A DNA stretch of 49,439 bases from Ettlia oleoabundans (lineage: Eukaryota; Chlorophyta; Chlorophyceae; Chlamydomonadales). Below, one piece after another: positions 30,087-41,233 of this stretch. The position numbers were made by a program, and so were the translations under genes. The stretch is taken from NCBI GenBank assembly GCA_019693395.1, contig JAAMXP010001286.1, positions 1 to 49,439 on the forward strand, read 5' to 3'. Numbering within the stretch: the first letter of the stretch is position 1; every line of letters starts with the position of its first letter. The notes under the pieces are model-generated. The model saw only the letters and a program-made list of their open reading frames with translations, was not told where the DNA came from and ran no database searches.

Positions 30087-32251
30087 TCATAGTGGTGGCA
30101 GGTCTTCGTCTCCAACACTGGCATAACTTTCATTGTTTGCAGCCATGCTGAGCACTGCGGGTGGCAGCTTGGGTGCACCCAGTTGCGCGGCCTTGCCTTG
30201 TATCCCGCCGCTGCCTTTGCTGCCCTTCCCCAGTCGGTTGCATTTGCCTGCTGCATTCTCTGTGCCAGCCCCCACGGTGGCAGAGAGTGCTGCGGCGATG
30301 GGACGCAGGCATGCACGTTCGTCTGCGAGCGGCATTGTGATGAGCAAGTTGCCGGTGGTTTTGGAGCGCTGTGCCACGCTGGCATCAGGTCGCACCTCTG
30401 CCGGCAGGTGCAGCTGCAGCAGGCGGCCCTTTGCCAGCAGGCGCACAAACGTGGGCTGCACATCGGCCTGGATGGCAGAGGTATCCAGGTACCGCCCAAA
30501 CACAACATCCAGCTGCAGGCTGCTCCCATCACTGCTCTCCTCCAACCGGTAGTCCCACTTGCCTGCAAACTGGCATAGAGTGAGTGTGAAGGTGGGGGGG
30601 AGTGGGCTTGTGAGGGTAGTGCAGCCACCACCACCAACTGGCCAGGGTGGCTGGGTGCGCCTGAGGTTCAGCCGGCAGTGTCTACTTTGGGAGGTCAAGG
30701 AAGGCGTGAAGGTTCGAATGGGTGCATCTCAGCCCTACCCTCGTTCTTCTGGTAGATGGGCTGCCCTTCCACAATGTCAGGCAGGCATTTCCTGGGGGGC
30801 GGCTCTAGCTCAGCCTCCCCAAACAGCCCTGCCGCCCTCTCCCTGTCCGCCTGCCGCTGCTCCTCCCTTGCCCGTTCCTGCGCTTCGGTCTCCCGCTGCT
30901 CCAACAGGCGGGTGGCGGGGCACCAAGGGCGCCGCAGCTGCCCATCTTCACCCACCACCCCCGTCTCAGGGATATGCTCTGCATCCAGCAGGCTGTCGTC
31001 CTCCACCTGGCACACGCGGTCGAGCAAGGGGCAACACAATGTGCACAGATGGGCCAAGACGGATGGCCTGGTTGTGTGCCTAACGGCTCTCAACGGCAAC
31101 CACTGCTGCCATTGGCAGGCAAGGTTCCGTGGAACCTGGCACAGCCGCCACCAAACACAGAGGTCACGGGTAGTGAAGCATATTTCAAATGGGCAGAGGT
31201 GAGTGCAGGCAGTACAGATGGTACAGAGCTGCCTCACCTGTGCCGCCTCAGTAGGGTCAATGCCCTCGGCCAGCAGCTCTTCCCTCAGTTGCACTTCCAG
31301 TGACGGCAGCTTCTGGGCAGCGGCAATACGCTCGGAAGGGCGCACCTGCATACCCAACACAGCAAGCCCCCAATTGAGGATGCAGCAACGTAATGTTATT
31401 TTCACAATTTCGTGATGCTAGAGATGTCACACTGCCTATGCCAGGGACGAGCTGGGCCGCCTGGTGCTTGTTTACTGCGCACCTGCTGTCCATCAAGGTA
31501 CTGCAGCCGAGGCAGCGTGCCCAGTACATATGCACGGTATCCTGGCCACTGGGTGCACGGGTTTCCCAGGAGGCTGAGGTCCTGAAAATGCTCATTCTGC
31601 TGCAGGCTGCAGTGGGTGATGGTGGCGGGCGTGAGCGTTCAGCTCATGCATTGCAGTAAGCAGGCAGCCTGCCGCCCTTCCTGCCCTGACTCTGCGTTCT
31701 ACATGGCTCGGCCAGGCTAGAGATACGATTCGATCGCAGTAAGCTTACACAACAAGCCACCGCCACCCATGGAAGCATCGCCCGTAGGCACACGCCGCTG
31801 GCACACCATTTGCCGCCCACCTGTGCAGGCTTAACAGGCCCGCCTTGTCCACAAAATTGGCAGTAAGGTCCAGCCGACGCAGCGAATCACAGCGTTGCAG
31901 GTTCTGCACCCTTTGTATATTGTTGAGCGCCAGATTGAGGTCCTCCAGCTCCTGCAATGAAACCAAAGTCTTGCTTGTGCACAGCAGGACGTTGGCCATG
32001 TGGCGAGGCGCTGGCGCCCGGTTTTCTTGCAGGGCACTCGTCCCAACCCGCACCTTTAACCTGTGTAGCTGCTCGATCTTGCATATGACGTTGTTCTGGA
32101 GGTAGATGATGCGCAGATGGCGACACAGCTGGTTGATCAGCTCAATTCGTTCGATGCCCTGGCCATGCAGGCCAATCTCCTCAAGAGTGCGCAGGGCGCC
32201 GTCATTGTGCTCCGACCGCTTCACCAGCAGCGCTTCTGTGATCCTGACCAT
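30087..32251 (-). CDS. DNAAF11: Dynein axonemal assembly factor 11 (LRRC6/TILB/seahorse homologue)
   Basis: Cytoplasmic factor that, in animals and Chlamydomonas-type ciliates and algae, helps pre-assemble axonemal dynein arms. Six exons: 32054-32251, 31821-31951, 31483-31606, 31238-31345, 30739-31006, 30087-30562; 434 residues. N-terminal MVRITEALLVKRSEHNDG and LEEIGLHGQGIERIELI lead into leucine-rich repeats (LRIIYLQNNVICKIEQLHRL, LEDLNLALNNIQRVQNL, LRRLDLTANFV) and the LRR cap GNPCTQWPGYRAYVLGTLP. VRPSERI and a charged coiled segment (EQRETEAQERAREEQRQ) follow. A CS-like domain has FGRYLDTSAIQADVQPTFVR, LLQLHLPAEVRPD and KTTGNLLITMP. The full domain order and motif spelling match human LRRC6, and all exons join without frame errors, so the gene looks intact. 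Confidence 0.95.
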
Positions 32252-32520
32252 AGCAAAGGGTTGACCGTCTTGTCCTGACTGACTTTGTTAGCAGGATTAT
32301 GCTATTGCAACTGGGGCTGCTGCAACGTGACACAGGTTGATTGCTCGACATTTGCGTGAGGCATGCTCTCCGAAGCGACGTGGCCGCCAGCTAAGCGCGG
32401 AGCATGCTGCTCATTTTGCCGGCAGGTCCGGCACCCTGGAACTGCTCGAGTGCCGAAGTAGTGCATGGTAGTTGCAAACCTAGCATTCCGTCTTGGGTTT
32501 CGGCGCACAGAGACCGGGAG
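32252..32520. promoter_or_regulatory. Divergent promoter region, DNAAF11 / coiled-coil protein
   Basis: 269 bp between start codons on opposite strands. An alternative in-frame upstream ATG for the right-hand gene at 32404 lies inside. No defined promoter element recognised. Confidence 0.4.
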
Positions 32521-34258
32521 ATGGCGGCTGTCAGTGCTGCAATTCCCTTGGGACTTTCAGGACATCCGTTAATTCGAAAGTCGGCCGCCAAATCGCGACG
32601 CCAGCCTGTGGCGGCGCTCTACCAGACGGGCCAACACCGAGAGAACGGGGGTTCTCGGCAGCATCAGTGGGCGCAGCCGCGGGTGGTGCCCCAGCATGAA
32701 CTCAGAGGTTCTGCAGAACGCATACTAGGGGATTCAACTGCCGGCGAGGAGGCGCTGCAGCGGTGAGAGGCCAGGCACGATTCGTCGCCGCTTTCAATTC
32801 TTGCCTGCCGGCGACGTGCTCAAGCAACAGCTCAGCCAAAGCAGCTACCACGATTATGGCATGCACTGTGTCCATAATCGTTGATGCTGGTTGAGTTTAT
32901 CACCATTTCCTCCTCCACCTCTCCCACATGTGTTGCCGCGTGCGTTGGCTGGCTGGCTGGCTGGCACACTGCAGGGCGCTGCTGCAGCTCCAGGCGGACA
33001 ATGCTGAGCTCCAAGCGGAGATTCATCAGCTGGCAGCCGCTCTGCGCGCCGCGTTGGCCTCCACCCCTGACTCTGGCCACTCTGGCGCCCTTGATATGCT
33101 GGACCCTACACAGCACCAGCACCCCTGCCACGATGCAGAGGCACTGGTCCACAGCATGCATGAGCAGCATGACCACCCCCACCTTATGCTCCACCCCGAG
33201 GGCACCTCTATCACTTGGCAGGCCAACGGTCATGGAGGGGATGTTGGAAACGACCCTCTGTCCTCTCTAGATGGCGGGCCAGGCGGCGGCTCTGGGGCGC
33301 CAGTGTACCACCAGCCCCCCAGCGTCAGCCAGGCCACGCTGAGCTGCAGCATGCAGCACCCAGGCAGCATCTGTTGCAGCAAGCTGAGCACCACGCTAGA
33401 CCCCGGCGGCGCGGCCTGCACCGTCAGCCTGCACACCACTGCCAGGCAAGCCTGTGTGCGGCGCTGCCTGCAAAAGCGCTGCCGGCCTTGCTGCTGCCCA
33501 GCACAGGTGTTGTCTGATGCTGCTCAAATCAGGCCTTGATAGGCTGCGCTTGGGTCACCAATTGGTGTTCCGACCGGTGGACGATATTGTCGGCTGTACT
33601 TCAGCGGCAGGTGTTCTGCATGAGTGGAGCCCCCAGCAGCCCATTCCCTACATCAAAACTGCGGCTGCTGCATGGCTTCCTTCCTCAACTCATTCTGGAG
33701 TCAATGACTCAACCGCCGACTCCACTAACTCAGTCGACTGTGCTGTGCCGCAGGTGTACCGCTGATGGCTCCACGGTACGGCGGCACCTGGCACCAGAGG
33801 AGCTGCGGGCGCTGGCGGCGCATGCGCTGGTGGGGGCGGCACACGCCTTCTCCCAGTCAGCCAGTGCCGACTACCGAGCAAAAATGGGGCCGCTGCAGGT
33901 GAGCGCCCTGATTGTGGTGCCTTGTGTCAGGCTGGCTGGCTGGCTGGTCGTTACCATCTTTGCCAACCGCTGAAAGCAGCCAGTGTTTACACCTGTGGCA
34001 GACCTGACATGGGTGCCGACCCTTCAGCTCCTTATGTAGGCGGCCGCATCAGGACTGTTAGCTTTCACCCTTGCGCTGTTGTGCCCCATGCTTGCCTGGC
34101 TGCCGCAGGATGTGGCCGCAAGGCACGCTACCCTGAGGCGGGTGCTGGAGCACGGTGTAGTGATTTGCGCGGAGCAGACGCCGCCCTCCCAGTTTGACCA
34201 CAAGAGCTACCTGCTGACGGTGGGCAAGCGGCATAATGCCCTGCGCCATGCCGGCTAA
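32521..34258 (+). CDS. Unrecognised protein with plastid-like N-terminus and coiled-coil
   Basis: Not assigned to a family. Exons: 32521-32762, 32975-33445, 33754-33898, 34109-34258; 335 residues. Residues 1-40 (MAAVSAAIPLGLSGHPLIRK, then Ser/Arg/Gln-rich) resemble a transit peptide. A leucine-heptad segment, LLQLQADNAELQAEIHQLAA, predicts a short coiled coil. A His/Met/Gly/Ser-rich middle follows, then an apparently folded C-terminus (RRHLAPEELRALAAHALVGA, RRVLEHGVVICAEQ, SYLLTVGKRHNALRHAG). Joining exons 2 and 3 in phase needs a GC donor (AG|GCAAGC); the GT donor at 33507 would run into a stop. The terminal TAA overlaps the ATG of the next gene (TAATG). Start could also be at 32404. Confidence 0.6.
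32946..32965. repeat. (TGGC)5 microsatellite
   Basis: Five TGGC units immediately before the acceptor of intron 1 of the coiled-coil gene. Confidence 0.9.
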
Positions 34259-36493
34259 TGGCCGCTGTGGGCGTGCCACACTGGACACTGCTGTTATTCA
34301 TCTGTGCACAGGCTGTGCTGTCCTGGTTCTTTGTCTCGCAGCAAGGAAACAAAGCTATGCAGAATCAGCCTGTGGGATCTGCTATGTTCCACTTTTTTAC
34401 CATGCCTGCAAGCTCCAGCTATTCTTTCCGACCCCACCTACGCAACCACTCACACCCGTACATGCCCCCCACCATCCTCCTGCGGCCCCTGCAGCTGCAA
34501 GACCCCGATTCTGCGCTGCGTGTGCGAGCCATCTACAAGCCGCGCGTGTACGGCGATGCAGGTGGCTGGCACCGCACCCCCATGGAATGGGTGGCCTACC
34601 GCCTCAACCTGCTGCTGGGCCTGGACCTGGTGCCCCCTGTGGCTTACAGGTGGGTGTTGGGTGGGTGGCTGGGTGCAGCTACTACGGCTGGGTCCAGTGC
34701 TGCATGGCTGCCCCACTTTCTGCTTCTGCTGCCACCTTCCTTTGCCCTTCATCCTGCTCTTTCCCTTCCGCATCATGCATGTACTGTGCTGCTGCGGGGA
34801 GGCTTAGGTTTTGCTTGCACTAGTGTGCCCTGCAGGACTGCCCCTCTTACTATCAGCCTAGCTGGGGAGGAGGAGGAGCTGGAGTTCCAGGAAGGGGCCA
34901 TGATGTTGTGGGTGGAGGTGAGCAGTGAGGAAAGGACTCCATGCACCAGCGCTGCTATACCCTGCCGCACCAGCCTTGGGGGTGCATACTGCCTGGGGCA
35001 CCCGGCCTGCAGAAGGTCAGTGCAGCACCAAAGGACAAGCTTTGCACTGAGAAGCGCTTCCCATGCCTCAGCGATCATCTGCGGCATAGCTTATCAAACC
35101 TTCTTCCCTTCCCGCGACAGCGCACAGGCCACCATAGTCCCTCAACCACCACCTTGGCTCCTGCCTGTCCTGCCTGGTCCTGCCTGTCATTGTGTGCTTC
35201 TTGCAGGACTGCCGGCAGCTACGGGACTTTGCCCCCGAGGAGTGGGGCGTGGATCCCTCAGTGCTGCTGTCAGACACGCGCATATTGGATGTGCTGCTGC
35301 ACAACTCAGACAGGCACCACGGTGGGTGGCAAGGTCCTCCTCCTGGGGTTGTGCATCCGTCTGGCTGTGGGGTTTGCGTTGGTGGGTTGCTTGTTAAGCA
35401 CGTGGGTAGTGGGTGGATGAAGCCGTGGATAGGTTAGTGGGAAAGCGTGTTTGAGAAGGGATGCGTTGCCTGAATGTGAAGGAATATGGTCGGCAATGTG
35501 TGTGCACGTTGTGTGGATGGGAGGCACGGAAGCCGCATTGCACATTGCAAGCCTCCCACACCCGCCCTGCCCAGGTTGATGCAGTAATCTGCCCACGACT
35601 CCTGGCATGCCTTACCCTTCTGCCTGCTGCAGGCCACTTCTTGTTTGGTCCTCACTGGGCTCAGGGCTGGGAGCACAATGGGCAGTGGGAGGGAGCAAAA
35701 CGGCCGCTGCTCATTGATCACGCGGCCGCTTTCAGGTGAGTGGCTGCCTGGGAGATTGGCAAGCGTAGGTTGTCGCTTCTCTGGGTGTGAGAGGGCGACT
35801 TGTAATTATTGTATCAGTGTATAACCAGCCTCAGCCTTGTGTTTTCCCGTGCAAGGCCAAGGGAAGTCTTTCTCCTGGCCTCTTCTCTCAGCTCCTCAGC
35901 GTCGTCTTTTCTGGCCCTGCCACTTCTTCTCCATGCGCCGCTGCTATTGCCTGTACCACATGGGATCACCGATGCTGCTATTTGGCCCCGACTTGTTTGT
36001 GCAGGAAGGAGGCGGTGGTGAGCATGGAGCACGAAAACGCTTTCAGCACGGGGCCCGTGCGCTGCGTATCGGCATCAACATACCTGCGCCTGCGCTTCCT
36101 CGACTCCAACACAGTGGCAGAGGAGGTGAGGCCGAGGCTGAGGCTGAGTGGGCACTGTAGACGCCTGGCTAGTCGGATCGGCGGGTTGTTCCTGCACAAG
36201 GGCGCGGCCTGCCCTTGCCTACAGCCAGGGGCGTGGAACGCCTGCTGCTGCTGACATTGCTGTGGTCCTTGTTTGGCTAACCACCATCCAAAGCCCCGAC
36301 CCGCCTTCATACAACTGATGCGGTGCATAGGCCAGCCCAACCACCCTGCCGCCTCCTGCCCTATGGCTTGCAGTTGGGCCAGCATCTCTCTCGAGCGGAG
36401 CAGCGTGCCCTGCTGCACCGTCGCGACTACATACTGCACTACCTTGATGCCCTGGTGGCCAGCCAGGGATACGGGGGCACGGTCAGGGAGTGA
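34258..36493 (+). CDS. FAM20-like secretory pathway kinase
   Basis: Predicted atypical kinase. Exons: 34258-34649, 34836-34917, 35207-35321, 35633-35735, 36005-36125, 36374-36493; 310 residues. Residues 9-26 (WTLLLFICAQAVLSWFFV) would be a signal peptide or type II anchor. The FAM20C pattern is visible: RAIYKPRVYGD (K94, ATP lysine), PMEWVAYRLNLLLGLDLVPPV (E110; the VPPV block is a FAM20 hallmark), LDVLLHNSDRHHGHF (D193, catalytic, as in FAM20C NxDRHH), and LLIDHAAAF (D225, metal-binding position, in place of DNG). The last exon is helical. FAM20 kinases phosphorylate secreted proteins or glycans in the Golgi; the substrate here is unknown. The start is tentative: the ATG overlaps the upstream gene's stop, and several CAG acceptor-like sites lie in the first 150 bases, so the first exon could begin further in or be fused to the upstream gene. 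Confidence 0.72.
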
Positions 36494-37496
36494 GGAACGA
36501 GGGCACAAGGCAGCAAATAGCGGATGGACTGGGCTGAGCTGATGCTGCTACATTGATACCTGCCAAGTGCAGCAAGATGGCTGGCTGGGTGGCTGGCAGC
36601 ATGGGCTATTCGACTTATAACCCCAAATGTATGTGGCACTTAATACAAACGACATCCTCCCAAAGTTGTTTTCCCTCCTCCTTTCCTTTGGCCATTTGTT
36701 GGCTCACTCAACCCCTTTTTCAGCAGTTTTATGCTGCCGCACCATAGCGCAGCTCTAGTCTGCGCCGTGCACACGCTGCTTCGAATGCAGTACTGACCCC
36801 TTTAGCGCAGTTCTGGTCTCTGCAGCATACTGCTGCTTGATAGGCAACTCCTGTTGCATCTGCCGCTTCTCCTGCTGCAACAAACTTGCTCATCTTTCTT
36901 TCCCTTTTCACTGCCACTCACTCATTCCGAATACTCCAAAAGAATTGTTTTTGCAACCGGGCAGGGTTGCTGTTGATGTTGACTAATGCGGGGCGTGCAG
37001 CGCCTCCCTGGTGGCCCCTCTCTGGCGAGAACGTCGGTTCTGCAGTTGCACGTGCAATGATGAATACACGCATGATACCTGAAGATACCTTAAGTGTGTT
37101 AACGTGATGGCTGCTGGCACATGTTCGTTGCCAAACCCCTGAGCTGCCAACACCGTACATGCAACACCATACTTACAGGCAACGCTATGCTTCACACAGG
37201 GTCAAGCTCAACAGACATTATCGGCCGGGAGCGCAAGGGGCAAGATGATAGCTGAACATGCAACACTCCAGTTGCTGACACTAAAAGCGAAGGTATGTAG
37301 ATCTAAGCATTTTTATGCAGTGCCCACACAGATTGTAATTTATTGGCCTGGTCGGTCAAGGTGCGAACAGAGGTGCAAGAACGCATAGCAGCCTCACATC
37401 ATGACGCAGTACATAACAAAGGTACACGGTGATGCGCACGCGGGTGCGGACCCCCATCTTGGTGGCACAGAAGACAAATGAAAAGCTTCAGGCAAT
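36494..37496. other. Convergent 3' region, FAM20-like kinase / HMG-box protein
   Basis: 1.0 kb between opposing stops. Candidate poly(A) motifs: TGTAA at 37334-37338 (plus strand, far from the kinase stop). Less GC-rich than the coding regions. No gene supported. Confidence 0.4.
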
Positions 37497-39902
37497 CTAA
37501 GTGAAAGGGAGCAGGGCAAGTGCAGTTGGAATGGCGCCCAACCCCATCTCAGGATGCCACAGGGGCTCACAGGCGGGTGGAGCTGTTGCTACTTGTGCTG
37601 CGGGTGTTTGTACTTGCACCTTTGCTGAGGTGCTGGGCCCTGCCACTTCTGCAGTTGCGCTGCCTGGGTCCCTCCCCGCGTCTTCCGCTCGTATAGCGCC
37701 AACCAGCACAGCAACGCCAGCGGCTGGACCGTGGTAGGCTGTAGCCCTGGCAACCTGTGCTGCCAGCATTGCGGCATTGAGCGCTGCTGCTTTGAAGCTG
37801 GTTTGCAGGTCTGGCTGAGCAACAAGTGGGGCATCCTCGGGCAACAAAAGGGCCCTCAGCAGCGCGAGCGCCAGCTGTGCTCCGTTGCTGCCGCTTTTAT
37901 CACCACTGCCGCCACCATGGGGACAATAGTTGCCCATGCTGCTGTCTGGTGCTGGGCCCCTGGCCTCAAAGGCAGCACAGACTGCCAAGTGCAGCAGGTG
38001 ACTATCTAGGTCTGTAGCGCTGGACAGGAGGCTGCAAATATCCTGCCTCTGTAAGCAAGGGGATGGAGCAATACCAAGCCAGCATCAGCCAGCACTCCTG
38101 CCAACACGCTGCATCGCTACACGGGATCCATCGCTATCAGCGGTTGGCGGCAGCATGCCAGGCAGGGAAACGGCCTCAACAGCGGTGAAGCCGCCGCCGC
38201 AGCGCCTGCGTCGGCTGCTGCGCTCTGGAACAAAGTCGCCGGCGTGCCCGGCACGTCCATCTACTGCCACAGTTAGACAAGTGCTGCTCTACTAACCTGG
38301 GCCAGCCGGCTGGCGTAGCCGTGCTTCTGCGAGGGTGGCAGGCGATCCCAAGCCTGTGCTGCTGCCAGCACAACTTCTGGCAGCGGCACAGGGCAGCTTG
38401 GATAGATCAGCTGCAGGGACAAGCAATACTTGTGGGAGGCCCAGATGTGGGATCTAAAGTAAACTGAGATTACAGCGGTAAGAGGATAGGGCAATGAGAG
38501 ATGGAAGAGGCAGAGGCATGCGCTCCGTACGCAACCCTGCACCGATGGAGAACAAAGCACCCCTTGCTTCCCCACTGTCCAACTCAAAACAAGCGCGGAC
38601 TCGGCAATGGCTGTCACCTGGGGCTGCCCAGTGCCGCATTTGCCCTACGCAATTCGATGACAGGCTTCTCTCACCTGGAATGCAGCATAGCACTCGTGAG
38701 CAAACATGGGGAGGCCAGTGCTGCCAGTATCTGGCTCTGCTGCATCTGGCACGGCCACTGCTGCCGCTGCTACTGGTGGTGGTAGTGGTGCCGCTGCTGC
38801 TGTTCCTTTGTAATAAGCAAGCCTTGGTGCAGGTATTGGCCCAGGCGCTACTGCAGGGGCAGGTGCATTGTGAACGCTGGGACGGGCCATAGCCGGCCCC
38901 GGGATGCCAGCCAGCAAGTATTTCAGGCTGCGAAGTGGGGGAATCCCCCTCCACTGTGTGGGTGCTTGCTCGGGGCCGCATGAAGTGGTGGCGTCTTCTC
39001 GAGCAGTGGCCAGAAGCCCCAGGCAAGGCCCTGCGGGTGCTAAGGGCCGAGAGCCAGCTGAGCAGGGCGCAGGGCCCAGCCATGCTGCCTGTGCTGCAGC
39101 AGGATCTGCTGGTACAGCTGTTGGTGCTGTGTGTGGCGGATTGGAGCGCTGTGTAGCCGCTGTTGCATGTAAAGCTCCCAACGCCGCTGCCGCTGATGCG
39201 GCACAAGCTGGAGGCGTTGCTGCTGTCCTTGTGGCATCAGCTGAGGTTGGGGGAGTTGCGCGGTCACCTGTCGGCCGTGGCTGCACCTGCCGCTGCTGTT
39301 GCTGCTTCTTGGCTTGCCAGTATGCCATCTGCAGCACGGCACATGGGTTGCAGGATGGCCATGGGCCAAGGGGCCTTGAGGGGAGAGGGCATGGTCCCAG
39401 TGCAGCGTGGCGTACATGCTGGCAGGCTGGCTGCTGTACTGCCTTGGATGAGGCCGCGTTTGTTAGGAGAGTTGCATGTACTGATAGCTTCCGGCGCACC
39501 TTCTGTTGCCTGCCTACCTTTTGTGCGTCACTCAGCAGCTCATATTGCCGCTTCAACCCGCAATCCAGTGCTCTCCAGGCTGCCCCTGCAGCGGTGGTGA
39601 TCTCACGGCTGGATGCGGACCTGCCCGGCCGCGCCTGCGCATAGCCACGCCGAAAGTCAGCTAGGAACATCCAGTAGGCCCCCACAGGCTTCTTTGGGCC
39701 AGCAATGCCATAAGGGGCATGACAAGGCTCCTCATCACCATGCTGCCTGCACAAGGAGTGGGAACAGGTAGCACGCAAGCAGGCGGCGACGGAGAGTCAG
39801 CGCCGGCCCAACATCAATCATTCAGGCAGCAGCTATCCGACCAAGTGACGCCGAACGTCCGGCCTGCACTTACCTGCGCGTGAATGCTGGCATTTCCTTC
39901 AT
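37497..39902 (-). CDS. HMG-box protein with a second, divergent HMG-like segment
   Basis: Likely nuclear DNA-bending or chromatin protein. Five exons: 39874-39902, 39518-39746, 38675-39328, 38297-38410, 37497-38042; 523 residues. After a nine-codon first exon (MKEMPAFTR), GPKKPVGAYWMFLADFRRGY, EITTAAGAAWRAL, KRQYELLSDAQK and MAYWQAKKQQQQ form a complete HMG box across exons 2-3. About 170 residues rich in Ala, Pro and Thr follow. LPMFAHECYAAFQ plus PEVVLAAAQAWDRLPPSQKHGY (exons 3-4) keeps the spacing of helices of a second HMG box but lacks the basic N-terminal strand, so it may bind protein rather than DNA. The C-terminal exon is Ala-rich with no recognised domain. Exon 1 joining is supported by a strong GTAAGT donor. 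Confidence 0.8.
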
Positions 39903-41233
39903 GCTGCGAGGTCTTACAGTCTGTCTTGGACAGTGCAAAGTTGACTACATCCCAACTTTTGTGAGGAGAAAGGGACCTCGATCTCAAGCCGACAGCTTCA
40001 GTAGGCATGCACAGATGCTAGAACAGCAGATAAGCCGTGCCACGGGGCCCTGGGACTTGGGGTTTAGCCCGTACAACGAGTGGACTAGTGGAAAGTGCGG
40101 AGGCGGTGATTAGGCAGTCCTTGGATCGAGCCATTTGAAGCCATGGCCGGGGCAGGACAGCCCGGCAGCCAACACAGGTTTTACAGCAACTGTTGGACAG
40201 CTCCGTGAGGTCATTGGGCGGCAGCAAGAATGGCGGCACCATGCCATTCTGCCACTTGGCAGGCGCTCGCGCTGGCGCCCGGACCAGCTGTCACATGGGG
40301 TATTTACAGGCGTGGTCAAGATTTGAACGCTAAGGAGAACTTCAACTTTGAGGCGGTAACTCAATCTATGCAATCAATCAGGTGGGCAGCCAGGAGGGAA
40401 TGCTCCGCAGAGGGTCAGCGCAGACAAGGGAGGCAAAAATCGGCTGAATGTATGTTGGTCGCGTGCCACAGAGCCACAAAACATAGGCAGTGCCAAGGCA
40501 CAGCATTGGCAAAAGAACAAAGTTTTAGGGTGGCGTTTGGGAAGTGCACGAGCACTATTCAGTGCACAGGCACTGGGAGATTTATTATAGTAGCATGTGT
40601 CGGGCAACAGCAGGAGATGCTAGCGTTTAGGTGATTCGTTTCATGCGTGTAGAGTGCCGGTTGGCGGTGAAGTAAGTTTAGGGTATAAATCAACTGCATG
40701 CACAGTTTTGAGCTTGAACACTGATTTCGTATTAGTGTTAGTATTATTACTAGTAATAGAAACGATTGCAAGGCGGAGGGACGAGTGGGCAAACAACAGG
40801 GATGGAGGGGTAGGCGCGATGTGCGCTTTCAGCGTACATGGCAGTACGTAACAGATGCATATGCATAGCAAGCAGGAGCGGAGCCGGGTGGCGGCAGCAC
40901 TCATACATTGGGTGATAATCCTTGGGGAGCTCGAAAAAGGGAGAGGGGCATGTATTGGCTGGATCTCTGCCGGCACAATTGGTTGTACTCAGGACACCGT
41001 GCTGCAGGCACAAATATTCATGGAGCACCCCTGCCACAAAGGAAAAGTCGCAAAACACTCGTCAGTAGAGGTAGGGCGTGTACTCAATGGGGCCCAACGA
41101 CCACTAGCCCTGGAGTGCCAGTGGCTGGTACGGTAGTAGTAAGGTGGGCTGTATGTCTGCAGAATGTGGTACATAGTAGAATAGACAGTTCTAAGTGACT
41201 GCAGAGGGGCATGTTGGCTGGGCGAGAAAGCAT
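39903..41233. other. Intergenic region with AT-rich patch
   Basis: 1.33 kb between two minus-strand genes: the promoter of the HMG gene and the 3' UTR of the Gln-rich gene. A patch at about 40700-40760, rich in TTAGTATTATTACTAG-type sequence, is clearly more AT-rich than its surroundings. No open frame with domain support on either strand. Confidence 0.45.

Noticed and set aside
35207..35397. Read-through of the FAM20-like gene as one 379-codon frame from 34258
   Set aside because: That frame loses the DRHH motif exon phase and runs through obvious introns; spliced exons restore the kinase motifs.
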